In this document: piece by piece, positions 9,836-21,614 of the stretch
How the letters are laid out: every line of letters begins with the position of its first letter
Position numbering within the stretch: the stretch's first letter is position 1
NCBI RefSeq assembly: GCF_001640805.2
Contig: NC_066833.1
Coordinates: 17,166,136-17,230,135, forward strand
Direction of reading: 5' to 3'
DNA: 64,000 nt
From: Lates calcarifer
Taxonomy: Eukaryota; Chordata; Actinopteri; Centropomidae
Notes under the pieces: generated by a model
Told to the model about the DNA's origin: nothing
Databases searched by the model: none
The model's input: only the letters and a program-made list of their open reading frames with translations
Made by a program: the position numbers and the translations under genes

Positions 9836-12800
9836 GCAACAAGTTATTTTTTTCCTTCTTGAATGTCTTATATAACCTAAGAACTTTTTTTCACATTAAT
9901 GATTGTTTATCTAGTGCCAGATTTAATTATTTTAAACTAACACATAAAAAGCACTTATTCTGACTTTAAACTTCACATTGTAAAAATGTAATTTGACAGC
10001 AGGTTTATGGAAGTTCTGGGTTTAGTCAATCTGTGTTGTTTGCCCTTTTATCCTGAGAGAACAGGATCAGTGCTCCACCTCCTGGTGTGCCTTTGCATTG
10101 CATATACTCTACATTATGTTTGTTGGTGGAAAATTATGTATATTCCATTTACTGCAGATATTTTTTCTCTTAAAAGCAGTAAAGCAACAGTGGATGAAGC
10201 TGCTAATTTTCCCGTCTTTGTTATCGAAAAAAAAAAAACTAACTTTGGATCATCCGTCTAGGTGATTTGACTTGTTGATGTATCCAAGTGGTGGTTTTCA
10301 CCTCTAGGGCAGGTTTCACAAAAATAGACTTTGACTATATAAACTTACAACTTATAATAGTGAGACTTCAGTTAGTCATCTAAATGCAATTGAATTTAGA
10401 ACTAATTTTCTCTGTAAATTAAGACCTTTATTCAAAATAAAAAACATGGCCAGCCAAGTATCTACATCAAACCACTCAGCAGTTTGCCTTCTGGAAGAAT
10501 TTGTCAATTGTAAGATCTTTTACTGGGAATATTTAGTGAAGAGCGTAGCAATACAACAATCTTCTCGACATAAAAAAATGTCAGTGCTGTGCAGAGCTGT
10601 AGCAGAGATGAGATACTGTGGCTTCCTAACGTGTTTGGGTTCTGTACCTCTACTAACTTGTCTGTCAGGCTCAGTATACTTTACTTGGGCAAACAGAATT
10701 GACTGACAGTGTCTTTTTTGTTGTCTATTTACAACAGATGACTGAGGTCACTAGAACTCTTCCCCTTCTCATTACTCACTCCACAAAATTATTGATATTA
10801 TTGATAAAATACAAATATTAAATTAAATGTTTTCTTCTTTTTTGTCCTTTGAAGCCACTGGTCAGCTATTATGTCACAATCACCTCAAAATTACTTGTTT
10901 GGCTTGCATTAAAGTAATCTTGGAGCAAAACTGAACAGATGCTCACCATAAAAATCTTTTTTTTTTTTGTTTTTTTGTTTTTTTTTTTTTCCCCCCCAGA
11001 AGAGAATACAGCGTAATATTCATGATGCTCACTGCAAATTGTTATTGGTGTATGTAGAAGAATGGTCTGAGTTCTTCTGAATGAATGGTTTGAAGAAACT
11101 TAGGAAAGGAGTCTTATGTATGGCCAGGCTAGTCCATGTGTACTGGGCACTTGACACCAAATATAACTAACTTACTGGCCAAACACCACAAACCAGTCGA
11201 ATTTATCTTTGTGAAACTGGCCCTGGGTTCATCTTGAAGATAGAGCAAACAATGTTTTAAAGAGGAGCCTCCACAGCTAACATAGTTAACTCAGTAACAG
11301 GGATATGGGAATACTACTGCTCATATTCAAACTAAAATTCTTGTGATCCTATGAAGTTTGAGTTGAGTAGTGTGCGAACTCTTGGTCTTAATGTTACAGT
11401 CAGTTGTCAGTACTGTATTATTTGAATGTTACAAGTGCCTAACAAATTGTGCATGCAATGACATCTAAGCATATTTAAAAGGCTTTGTGTGAAAAACCAT
11501 TCAATTAAATCTACTCAATTTATAAGTTGCACTTAGAAAGAAATGTTTAGCAATGCCATGTCAGTGCATTAGTATTTCGTGTATGCCTGTTTAGATTTAG
11601 TCTTAGAATTAATTTTCACTTGTGAAATTCACTCAAATTTGTACGTACTGTATGCACTATATAGAATGACTATCCAGTTTAGTTTTATTTTTGTTCCATA
11701 TTTAAGATAACTAAATAGTTTCTGACAATGTTTCCTAATTAGTTAAATGCACAGTAAAATACTTTATGTAGTTACGTAGATGTCACGGAAATAGACTCTT
11801 TGGTGAAGACTAGTTGTGTAAGATTGATACCACAATATGCAATTACCTGTCTGTGTTTGAAACGTAGAGCAGACAGAGTGGGCTTTGTGTCTGGTTAAGT
11901 AAAAAACAAAACAGATGTTAAATATACTTTTCACTCATAAGTAATGTTCCTCTGAACATCTTTTATATAGTTTTAGTTTTGCAGTGTGTGAAAATATCAG
12001 CCCTTCCTTTAATGTTTCTGATCTGTCATTTCAAGTGCGTGTGTACACACGTGTGTGTGATTAACTCAGACAATCCACCAAGAGATGTCACATTTGTTAA
12101 CATTTTCATTATGTATTTTTGTTGTGAAAATTTTTACACATTATTGAGTGGAATATATGGAGTATACTTGCATATTTTACTAGTTTAACTTTAACTAGCT
12201 ATATGAACATGTTTAAAATGTATTCTCTTCTATTTTACAATGAATGTAATTTATTAAACTGACTTTAGCTCTGCTGGAGGTTCCTCAAAGGGCCTTGACC
12301 TTTTGTTTTAGCCTATGAAAAGCCGTCTGTGTCGAGGGATCAAATGTTGGAGCAAAGAGAAGCTTAAAACATTTCATCCTTGTCACTGCCTTGTCACCTG
12401 TAAGGGACAACAAAACCATTGTATGAGCAAGGCCATAGAATTACTTTTTATGTACAAAAGTTTATTGTACAGGCCACATTTTGCAGAAATTTTAAGTTTT
12501 AATTTTAAGAACAGTGTATGGTTTGTCATTTTAACTGTTTTGATTTGTTGCTGAGGCAGTCTGAAGTTGCAGTGATTAAAAACTGTATTTTTGTAGGTGA
12601 TTTTTTTGTAGGTGTGTTCCTTCTCACAATAACACATTAGACCTTTACTGTCAGATATTTGACTTTATTATGCCATGGTGAAACACTGTAAGTGATCCAG
12701 TGCATAAAATAGTAAATAATTCCCACTGCATGTTAACAGCTTGCAACAAAAATATAGTCCTGAACTCTCAAAAGTCAAAAAGTCACTTGATGGTTCTGTG

Positions 12801-12897
12801 GCTGTTTTAACGCTTCTTTTTTTTTCATGATTGCTTTTAAAGTTTAGCTTGTTAGAGGATACTTTTCCCTAATTTATTATACCTGCAAATAAAAGGT

Positions 12898-12903
12898 TTC
12901 TGA
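12898..12903 (+). terminator. mbnl2: Possible proximal polyadenylation signal of mbnl2
   Basis: An AATAAA hexamer followed within 30 nt by a TG/T-rich stretch. It could give a shorter 3' UTR than the distal pair at 13513-13522. Confidence 0.4.
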
Positions 12904-13512
12904 ATGTTTGTTTCACCTTTTGGCAAAAAGCTTGAATGTCATGTCTACACCTGCACAAGGAGGTCATTTGAGATTTTGACCACCCAGTCAAGAACAAATG
13001 GACAGTAAGAATGTTTGGTGTGACTGACTGATGGAAACATTTCTCTTTAGCACTTTCTCAACAGTCAGACGACTGAGAAGACCTGCTTTTATGTGAACTT
13101 TGCCTTATCTTTGATCTGTTCCCAAGTTGGCATTTGTTCAGTAATTATAAATTCAACAATGTCTACTAACTAAAACTGATTTTCAGTCAACCATTTTGTG
13201 AAATTGTTGCTATCTAATTTTAATTTTTTTTTTTTTTTGACAGATTGTAAAACAAACCCAAACACTATACCCTTAAAGGCTTGATGCTCATAAAACTAAC
13301 TTACACTTAGAAATAATTATATTAAAATTTAACAGACTTCTGATTAAGCTGTCATGCCAGTGCCATTTGGTTCCCTTCTGGCCTGAATATAAACGTTCCC
13401 TCATTCTTTTGAAAACTATTTGTGAAAATAATTCTATTTGTGCATAATTAAACATTTCATGTTGATAGCTTTGTTCCTGTAAATTTAAAATTGTGTAAAA
13501 TCTAATATTGCA

Positions 13513-13522
13513 AATAAATAAA
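13513..13522 (+). terminator. mbnl2: Likely distal polyadenylation signal of mbnl2
   Basis: Two overlapping AATAAA hexamers (13513-13518 and 13517-13522) are followed by GT- and T-rich sequence (GTGAGTTCTGATTGATTTTG). This is the last strong signal before the rap2a promoter about 450 bp downstream. Confidence 0.6.
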
Positions 13523-13540
13523 TGTCAAGTAAATACCACA

Positions 13541-13950
13541 CTGTGAGTTCTGATTGATTTTGTTCTGTACATTTGTTTTGCGTAATTTTAATGCCAGATT
13601 CATTCTCAGACCTCTGTTCTTAGAAAAATAGACATTTTGCTCAAAAACTTAACCTGAATCAATCCATTCAAAATAAAACAATCTATCTTTAAGTGGGTAG
13701 ACACTTTAAAGTTTAACTTTAATCATTTTTAGGGAAACTGGATTTGTCATCTACCCATAAAAGACAACTTATACAGGCAGATATCATGTTAGTATTTTTT
13801 AAATTGCTCCATAATCTTGCTTATATGAGCTGCCACAGGTTATGTACTGTTCATAATTTGAAAATAATGGGGCTAACAGACATAATGGCTGGGTTACCAA
13901 TAAATAATATTCAGTCTATTGCACGGAGGTTAAGCGGTGTTTATTGAGCA
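13541..13950. other. mbnl2-rap2a intergenic interval
   Basis: This interval of about 410 bp is AT-rich, and I see no gene or repeat in it. The distance from the presumed mbnl2 poly(A) site to the CpG-rich rap2a promoter is unusually short. Confidence 0.6.
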
Positions 13951-14909
13951 TTCTCAAATTTGGACAGCAGCAACAAAATGCAGCGTTACCATAGCAACAG
14001 CATCCGGCGCATTATCCTCATCTTGGATACGCATCCTGGAGCCACCTCTGTGATTGGGTGAGCTCTCTTTGGATGTCACTGGGGCAACCGAATGATGGGA
14101 ATTTTAACACATGAACGGAAATGTGGCCCTCGATTTTCACTGGCTCCCTCCGCGCGGTTCCCATTCAGGCACAAGTGAGGTTTACAGAGAGCGGAGGCGG
14201 CCATTGGACGGTTCGCAAATCCGTCTGAGGAGGGAGGATCTGTACGCTTTTTTTTTTTTTTTTCCTTGCCTCAGTACGGGAGCCGAGCGGGGACCGGCTG
14301 GTTTCGCAGCGGCCGTGGGTCTCCACCCGAGAGTATGGCGGCTGGGATTGCACTGGAGAGCGGGGGAGAAACGGAGGCATGCCAGCGATGGTGAAAAAGA
14401 AACAAAGAGACGCAAGTTCTTTAATGAAGTGTCGAAACAGTTTGAGCTTGTGCTGGTTTTCTGCGGCGGCCTTCCGCTTGAAAATTTGCTCCTGCAGTTC
14501 ATTCTAGAGGCTAACCCAGCGTTTTTCCAGTGTCCTCGATGGAGCAAGTTTGTTTTTTTCCTGATGCATAGAGAGAGGGGTGAGCTAAGCAGATGAAAAC
14601 CCGCACGGTCCACATCATCGGGCGATATTTTCTTCCTCCCTTGTGCACATTTTGGACAGTTGCAGTCCTCGGATGCTCGTATAGCTGTCAGTGTCTGGCC
14701 TGCATGGGGGAATTTCTACAATGAAATCCATCTTGGGGCACCGAGTCTTTGTGCTCTGCCATAGCTGAGCAGCAGCGAGCAAAGACTGTGTTATTGACAA
14801 CCCGTTCAAAATGGGACACGAATGGTGAATGTGATTCGTGCGGGAACATTTTTAGCTCATTTCAATGACGCGCGGAGATTGATACCTTATCGACTTGATT
14901 TAATCCACG
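13950..14909 (+). promoter_or_regulatory. rap2a: rap2a CpG-rich promoter and 5' leader
   Basis: Base composition changes abruptly from AT-rich to CpG-rich around 13980 and stays so through rap2a exon 1. Candidate elements are a perfect RFX X-box (13985-13998) and inverted CCAAT boxes (ATTGG) at 14053-14057 and 14203-14207. No TATA box is seen, typical of a CpG-island housekeeping promoter. The transcription start cannot be fixed from sequence; a start between the CCAAT boxes would give a 5' UTR of roughly 700-850 nt. The 161-codon open frame at 14111-14596 has no family resemblance and is probably leader sequence. A 16-base T run lies near 14250. Confidence 0.65.
13985..13998. promoter_or_regulatory. 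rap2a: RFX-type X-box in rap2a promoter
   Basis: GTTACCATAGCAAC is a perfect imperfect-palindrome X-box (GTNRCC, 2-nt spacer, RGYAAC). An inverted CCAAT box lies 55 bp downstream, an arrangement common in RFX/NF-Y promoters. Binding is inferred only. Confidence 0.55.
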
Positions 14910-14923
14910 ATGCGCGAGTATAA
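14811..14923 (+). promoter_or_regulatory. rap2a: Cluster of upstream ORFs, one overlapping the rap2a start
   Basis: Three upstream ATGs lie within 100 nt of the rap2a start. ATG 14811 gives MGHEW then a stop at 14826-14828. ATG 14822 opens a 33-codon frame that runs through the rap2a ATG in another frame and stops with TAA at 14921-14923. ATG 14865 is in frame with rap2a but stops at 14880-14882. The overlapping frame would reduce translation of rap2a unless leaky scanning occurs. If transcription starts upstream, as the CpG island suggests, all three are in the mRNA. Confidence 0.6.
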
Positions 14924-15223
14924 AGTGGTGGTCCTGGGCAGCGGTGGGGTCGGGAAATCCGCCCTCACCGTGCAGTTTGTTACCGGGACGTTCATTGAGA
15001 AGTACGACCCCACCATAGAGGATTTTTACCGCAAGGAGATCGAGGTGGACTCGTCACCCTCGGTGCTGGAGATCCTTGACACCGCTGGTACCGAGCAGTT
15101 CGCCTCCATGCGGGACCTTTACATCAAAAACGGACAAGGATTCATACTGGTCTACAGCCTTGTCAACCAGCAAAGCTTCCAGGACATAAAGCCGATGAGG
15201 GATCAGATCATAAGAGTGAAAAG
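14910..15223 (+). CDS. rap2a: rap2a exon 1: Ras-related GTPase Rap2A, N-terminal part
   Basis: This exon encodes residues 1-104 and the first two bases of codon 105 of a Rap2 small GTPase, a membrane-bound GTP/GDP switch acting on effectors such as TNIK/MINK kinases. The P-loop is GSGGVGKS (10-17). Switch I contains YDPTIEDFY (32-40) with Phe39, the Rap2 hallmark (Rap1 has Ser39). DTAGT (57-61) carries Thr61, as in Rap proteins, instead of Ras Gln61. The protein is nearly identical to human RAP2A from memory. The start [10 protein letters not shown] is the universal Rap start, with A at -3. The donor is GTTGGT at 15224, a weak but valid site; exon 2 starts with G, completing Arg105. Confidence 0.98.
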
Positions 15224-16228
15224 GTTGGTGAAATGATGCTCAGGAAACGAGTGATGTATGGATGTTGGAGATTATTCTTCAAACATATTATGGTGGCCTG
15301 ATGGGCCCGTTAGTTGAAAGATGGGCCTAGGCCTGGTCTGAGAACTGTGCTTGGATGGAGATGCTGTGCATCTTCAGGGCAGACTACAGAACAACACCAC
15401 ATGCCTGTTCTATTTTGGTGTACCAGGTCTCACCCACAATGCTTGTTGGTAGGCAAACGTCCTTGCACTGCAGTCCCAGCATCTCTAAAAGTAAGCAGTT
15501 GTGATATCTATAGAGTATCCTCATCTCTTCAGAGTTTGTGCAGCCTTTTTAATGTTTCAGTCTAGACAGTTACATCTTTGCAATGAAAGCTATCAACGGC
15601 ACCAACAGTGCTGTGACCCATCCTATCCATCAGCACCTATGAAGACCAGTCTGTCTTCCAGTCACAACATGCTAGATGCTGCCCGTGACCTGCCAAGCTG
15701 CTGCTTTGCAGCTCAGAATGTGTCTACTGTGCTGGATGCTGCAACCTCAGTGAAACACCCAGCCGGGGATACCCAGGATTCAGTGCAACCGAGGCTCTGC
15801 AGAGAGTTTCAAGGAGGAACGGCTCAGAAATACTGTAGGGGTTGGGGAAAGCACACTAGCATGAGCCCGGCTTCTGCGGAGGAGAGGCCATGTTTTTAAT
15901 TAACAAGCTGCACAAGCTCTTTAGGAAGAGCAGCACAAATGAACGCGTGAGATTGTCTGTGTGATGTCTGAGTGCAGTTACATGGATGATCCCAGATATG
16001 AGGTCACCAGAGTGAGCTGCTGATTGATAAATAGAAGAGGTTAGCTGAGGCTGTCTGGTTGTGCCGTTATGTTATTGGTGTTTCTAAGCTCCAGGCCAAT
16101 GTACTGTGCAGACATATTGTACTGTATGTTCACCAGGTGACATGGCACAATGTTATAAAGCCCTAAATATACAGTGTTATTAAAGCTGCTGGTTAAATAA
16201 TCACTGGTGATGGTGTGGAACCACACAT

Positions 16229-16285
16229 GCACATTATAACACAGTTTCTGTTACGTGATAACACAGTTTCTGTGTTATAATGTGC
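16229..16285. repeat. Perfect 16-bp inverted repeat with internal 14-bp direct repeat
   Basis: Arms 16229-16244 and 16270-16285 are exact reverse complements (GCACATTATAACACAG and its complement) around a 25-nt loop. The 14-mer AACACAGTTTCTGT also occurs twice, at 16238 and 16260. The structure could fold as a hairpin or result from a local duplication plus inversion. Confidence 0.85.
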
Positions 16286-16722
16286 AAACTGGATGCGCTG
16301 AGCTGTGATTGTGTGGGTTCATCAGTCATGTTAGGTGTCAGTGGATGTGTTACAGTCAATGTAGGGAGTCCAACAGGCTCTGGAGAGACAAAGCGGGCTA
16401 ATGATGAAGCATATTAAAATCAGCTTAGAGCTCACACTGTTTACTGATACAGCTAATTACTTTAGATAATACCGGCAAGGACAGTGACGGCATATCATGT
16501 TTTGGTGTTGGGTTTCTTTATTATGACAGTCCTGCCTATTTCTGTCACCTAAAAATGAAATTTAATCAGTATAAACTTGTTTATTTTTGTTTGTTGCCTT
16601 TAGTTTTTGTCTTTTTCGCATGCACCTTATAAACAAACCTATAAATCTGCGGATGAAAGAATGAGGTCAACATGTTTCCCCCATATGAGTTGAGAATGTG
16701 GAGAGGTACATCCAGTCTACAA

Positions 16723-16762
16723 CGTGTTTGTGTGTGTGTTAATTTGTGTGTGTGTGTGTGCA
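16723..16762. repeat. (TG)n microsatellite, interrupted
   Basis: Two TG runs are separated by a short TTAATT interruption, with a CACGCGCATG end. Confidence 0.9.
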
Positions 16763-19084
16763 CGCGCATGTGTTAATGTGTGTTAATGTGTACATGTGAG
16801 CTCACACAGCAGATGCAGTCAGGCTGTTACGTGATTTCTAATGTCACAGTAGAATTAATTTTTTGTACCAAAAGCCTCACACTTCACATGATACTCCTAC
16901 ACAATAGTTAATTTCAGAGTCCCTTTCTTAATGAGAACTTAGTTCAAACTTTAGATTGTGTTATTTTTAAAAGTTTCTTTAAAAATGTCAGGTCATGAAT
17001 AGTCTTTGATTCGGTTACTAAGCAGTGACAACAAGTCTGTTCATCTATGTGGTAAATAGTGTCAAAGAGAAGTTGAATCAAAGTGTTGACCAGTTGACCT
17101 TACATGTGAAATTAGCCTTGAGACAGAAAACATTTCACTGATGGTTTATTTTAAATCAGACTGATCTTGCTTTATCCTGCTGTTTGTTCACAGCCTTTTC
17201 AAACATACAGACGCAGGTTTTCGAGATATGAAAAGCTTCTGTTGACTGCAGTTATATAATGTGATTTCTTGTTCCTGAGAGGCTGCAAATACACACTGTG
17301 TACGGTAGACTCAACACATACTGCTACACAGATATAAACAAAGAGTGAGAGCCAAATGCACTTCCTTTTTCGATTTATATGACTTAATACGCCCAGGAAA
17401 ACCAAATAAAGTGACTGGGAATTGGAAAAATTCCCTCGCAAAGAAGTGGGAGAGATATGCAAAGGAATCAGTTTATTCCATGTTCAAAAGTTGACACAAT
17501 GTGGAGAAAAATCTGAACATTGTCAGCAAAACATACAGACCTTGTAATTCCATACTTTACTCTCTGTAACCATCAAAGATCAGCACAGGAAACACTTGTA
17601 TTTCTAAACCCATCTGACAACCTTTTACCATTAGAGTCTGTCAAAGTGTCTTTTGTTGCCAGAGAAGAGAATAGCAACAGATAAATAATTTTGAGTATAT
17701 GAAGCAAACAGGTAACACTAATACTGTAGTGATAACTACAAAGTTGGCAGTGACTGCTGACAGTAGCTGATTTAAGTCATATTTTTGATAATAGTGTGTT
17801 GTATTTTAAAGTCAAAGCTGTATGGTTGTTAGTTTGAGTCAGTATTGGAGTATTTCAGTAGTTCGGCTTATTTTGTGAAATGCAGACAAAATCCTTTTAT
17901 AGATACTAGTTTAAGAACCAGAACTCATGGATTCACATATTATCAGCTGTATTGAAAAGATACTTAGCAGAATTGTCTTCAATTCTGGGGTCTCATTTTT
18001 CTTGTCTCTCTTGTGTGTTTACTTCAGGGGTTAACCAAAGGTCTAACCAAAGGTCTATTCAAATCAGAATCAAGACATATTGTGTTTTAAAGGTAAAAAG
18101 TGACAATCCTGCCTTTTCCCTTACTGAAAAGAATTGGCACACTCTCAGCATGAATCTCTTGCAGGGCCAAAAGTCAACAAGTTCAGGCATGTTCTGTGGG
18201 GCTGGTTAAAAGGCATTGTGGGAAATGTAGGAAATCATTAAATGCAGGGAGTAGAATAAGGCAAGTTGGGACATCAAAAAGGCACAGCTCATCACAAACA
18301 GCCATTTGTATGCACTGAACATCACAGCATTAGTATGTTGAGCACCAATGATTACTGTTGAAACAGGGTGGAATTTTCCTTACCAGTGTCTGATCTTGGT
18401 TAACTACTTTATTTGTAAAATTGGATTTTGTTGTGTAGATCCTCAGCAGTCAGACTGTTCCTGTATCTTATCCTGCTGCCGTTGCTGCTTCTTTTGCCTG
18501 TTCGTCCCTCCTCGCTGCCAAAACACTGGTGACCTGTCATGGCCATATCGGCATTCGCTCAGGTCAGAGGTGCTGCTGTGCGTCGCTCTCACTCTGAACC
18601 CTGTCAACATCTATCAGTGCCTGTTGTTAGTGGCACAGACGGGCTTTAGCACAGAGGCCATGGGTGTACATGATTACACACTGGCCTGCCTGTGTCTGCT
18701 GGGAACCTTGTCACTCCTCACCTCAGCTGCAGTAAACTGTACACAGGGGTGAAAGAGGGTTTCATAGACTTAATGCTGCTGTCCTACAGTGGTGTGGTGT
18801 TGCTATTGCTGTTAATATCTTTAGTCTAGATATTTCTAATTCACTCTGTTTGTGTACTTACTCATTTCAACATTGTGCTGAAGCGTATGCACTCTGTGGA
18901 GATATCATTCCATGGCTTGTTCATGTGCCAACTGGTTGAAAGGATCAAGATCAATAACTGGAGGAACAGCGGTCTTCCAGTTCACCCAGAAAGATCCTCT
19001 TTCATCTGTGTCTTTATCGGTTGTGAAAACTGGGCAAAAGAACAGTGATAGTTACTTAACAGTTGATTTAGCTTTCAAAATTAT

Positions 19085-19625
19085 GTGTTAAAGGCCCAAT
19101 GCAGTGCCGGGTCATAGTGTACCCCCTATCTGCCTAGTGTCAACAGTCCAGGCTGCTGGTGGTGGTGGTGTGTAATGTTGTGGGGAATGTTTTCTTTGCA
19201 CACTTTGGGCTTCTTAATAGTAATCAGCTATCGCTTAAATGCCACAGCCCATCTGAGTATTGCTGCTGACCATATGTCTTTTGGCCACAGTTAACCATCT
19301 TCTAATGGCTACTTCCAGCATGATAATGCACCATGTCACAAAGCAAAAGTCATCTCAAACCAGTGTCATGAACTTGACAGCGAGTTCAGTGTACTTAAAT
19401 GACTTACCCAGTCACCAGATCTGGATATAATAGAATGTGCAGCTGACAAATCTGCAGAAATTATAAGATGCAATCATGTCAACATGGGCCAGGATTTGAA
19501 AGGAATGTTTCCAACATCTTGTGGAAATATGGAACAAAGAACTGAAACTGTTTTGAGAGTAAAGTGAGGCCTTGCTCAGTATTAGTATGGTCTTCCTAAT
19601 GAAGTGCTTGTGAGTTTATATGCTA
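19085..19625 (+). mobile_element. Decayed Tc1/mariner-type transposon (3' half of transposase)
   Basis: One frame from 19172 reads VMLWGMFSLHTLG, then NATAHLSIAADHM, HDNAPCHKAK (second catalytic Asp, codon at 19322) and QSPDLDIIE (third catalytic acidic residue, Glu at 19433-19435), the DDE signature of Tc1-like transposases. The 262-base frame is interrupted by a single TGA (19400-19402), where the family usually has Trp. Beyond 19440 the frame is lost, but an ECFQHLVE-like block and a terminal GTATTAGTATGG-like end remain. The first catalytic Asp and the N-terminal DNA-binding part are missing, so it is inactive. It lies inside the rap2a intron, in the same orientation as the gene. Confidence 0.85.
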
Positions 19626-20188
19626 AAGTAAGTATGCTAAAGTAACAACAGACTGCAACATTGCACTGTATGGTGCTCTAATAGATTTTCTAAAGTTACA
19701 TGTGTAGATTTTTTTTTCTTCCTGACTAGCTGCTAAGTGGGTTGCCAATACAAGAATAATATCCTCAGTGTAAACTATCATTTTCAGACTTCAGTGGAGA
19801 ATGTGGAACATGTCACTTGGGCCATATTTCCCTACAAAACTTAGGAATGAATCTGTGAACTATTCAAATCTTATACCTCAACTTTCTTACCAATATCTTA
19901 TATAAAGGAAATCTAAATGCATTTTCAACACAGTGGAACATACAGTAAGAGGAGGAATTTGTTTCAGTCAGTATAATTACCCCTAGGGAGCTAGTAGTTT
20001 GCCATATTATTGCTGTAATATGTCAGATCCAAGGATAGCTGTACAGTCTGTCAATTTCAGTATTCATTTATCTTGTCCATTTTGACTTTTCTTGGCCAGT
20101 GTCTCTATCATCTGTGAATAACATCAGATTTTGAAGGTAACAGGAAGCAGAGAAATTTGTATTCATAACCGTCAGAGAATCCGATAGA

Positions 20189-20190
<2 letters not shown>

Positions 20191-20235
<45 letters not shown>

Positions 20236-20244
20236 TATATATAT
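20191..20244. repeat. Compound (AT)n(AC)n(AT)n microsatellite
   Basis: Fifteen AT units (20191-20220) are followed by about seven AC units and then five AT units. Confidence 0.95.
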
Positions 20245-21335
20245 CTGAGATACTGTCTTTTTTGTTATCAGTGATTATTTTAAAAAGCAGAAGTCTTCAT
20301 ATGGTTGTTGTGGCATGTTTACAAGACCCTCCAGAAATCTCTTCCCGATTAAATCTGATATTGTGCCAAAAGAGAGGAGCTTACTGCTACTCTCTGACTC
20401 AGCTGAATTCTCTCTCCTGTCTAAACTGAAGACCCCCCTCAAAAGGGCAGTCTGGAGGAGGCCCAGCACGCAGCATGTTTTCCTCCCTCCACCCCGGCGG
20501 TGTTGGCTAGAGTCAAATCCAGAGACTCTTGGCCTGTCGGGTTCCACCGTCAGTCAGCAAGGCCTGTGTGAGCTGATGCATCATGCATTATAGATAAGGT
20601 GTGTCTGGGTGAGCTCAAATGGGTGTTTGCAGTCAGAGTGCTCCAGTGCGGGCGCTGTCAGGCTCACAGGATGAAGGCTAAAGTATGACATGTTGTTTGT
20701 GCTCTTGGTGTCACAGCACAAACAACCAGACACAGTTATTCATTTGTCTTTTGAGGCCTGTGTCTAAACCATGTAAACAGCTCTGTATGTGTTCTGTTAC
20801 TTGCTTCCTTGCATCAGTCACTGTTGGGTCCAGACACGGCGTGGCCGACACCCTTTATGCTGAGGCCCTGGGAGCCTCAGTATCCGTGGCAGCCACCATC
20901 TCACACCTCCTGGGACTGGCGGTTTCCTCCTCTGTTATTATGACTATATATAGTCCCTCTCCTTTGGTACCAGATGTCTTTGTGCTGTACTCCTGTTATG
21001 ATGAGGTCTAAATGAGCTGCATAACTTCCATAGGGCAGACCGACTCAAATCCTCCACTATGGTTAAAAGAAAAAAAAAACAGGCAGCACACTTGGATGTT
21101 CGACACAACTTTTTTGAACTGACTTTACTTGAATTACACCCGCTGTTCGGGACATCTGTAATAATAACAGTTAATTTGTTATATTTGATTTCTGACGTCT
21201 AACATGTAGGCAGCTCTGATAATAGCAAAACTGTTTTACATGTCACCAGTGGATTGAAAATCTGTATCCATTTAAATCTTAAACACCTTAACACAAAGGA
21301 GAGAATTTGATAATGATGATAATCACTCTTATATA

Positions 21336-21614
21336 GAGCTAAAATAATTATTCAATTAATATTCCAACTATTGTCCAGATTGATTCATCATTTATATGGT
21401 TTCTTAAGCAAAAATGTCAAAAATTGACTGGTTCCAGCTTCACAATTGTGACTATTTTCAGGTTTTCTTTGTCTTCTCTCATTTTAAACTCAATACAATT
21501 GGGATGGTTCAGACAAAGCAAAGTATTTGAAGACATCACAACCAGACATGGGCTCTATGAACTTCTGATGGGCATTTTGTGCTGTTTTTTGGCATTGTAC
21601 AGACCAAACAATAC
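21336..21614 (-). repeat. Dispersed repeat family A, copy 2
   Basis: This is a reverse-orientation copy with the landmarks CAAAAATGTCAAAAATT, TGGTTCCAGCTTCACAA, TTTGAAGACATCAC, GGGCTCTATGAACTTCTGATGGGCATTTT and CAGACCAAACAATAC, which are the reverse of those in the + copies. The open frame at 21424-21753 falls within it and is not a gene. Confidence 0.7.

Larger units (their letters stand above)
9388..13540 (+). other. mbnl2: mbnl2 3' UTR (end inferred)
   Basis: AT-rich sequence of about 4.1 kb after the stop, with no coding exon. It includes an (AT)12 microsatellite (9811-9835), a T-rich run (10959-10990) and AATAAA hexamers at 10436, 12898 and 13513/13517. The overlapping pair at 13513-13522, followed by GT-rich sequence, is the likeliest final polyadenylation signal. 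A length of about 4 kb is plausible for an MBNL 3' UTR. Short open frames here (for example 10446-10706 and 12315-12554) show no family resemblance. Confidence 0.6.

Noticed and set aside
12315..12554. 79-codon frame in the mbnl2 3' UTR, preceded by a TTTTAG acceptor-like site
   Set aside because: I considered it as an alternative MBNL C-terminus, but both known MBNL2 C-termini are already accounted for by the exon at 9373, and this peptide matches neither.
13225..13245. Strong-looking 3' splice site (long T run then GACAG)
   Set aside because: It lies in the mbnl2 3' UTR just before the poly(A) signals, and no downstream coding frame or donor fits.
14111..14596. 161-codon open frame upstream of rap2a, with an overlapping minus-strand frame of 143 codons
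   Set aside because: It lies in the CpG-rich leader, where stop codons are rare by composition. It includes a poly-T-encoded Phe run and resembles no known protein.
15501..15899. 132-codon open frame in the rap2a intron
   Set aside because: No recognisable domain, no splice signals in frame, and a composition like the surrounding intron.
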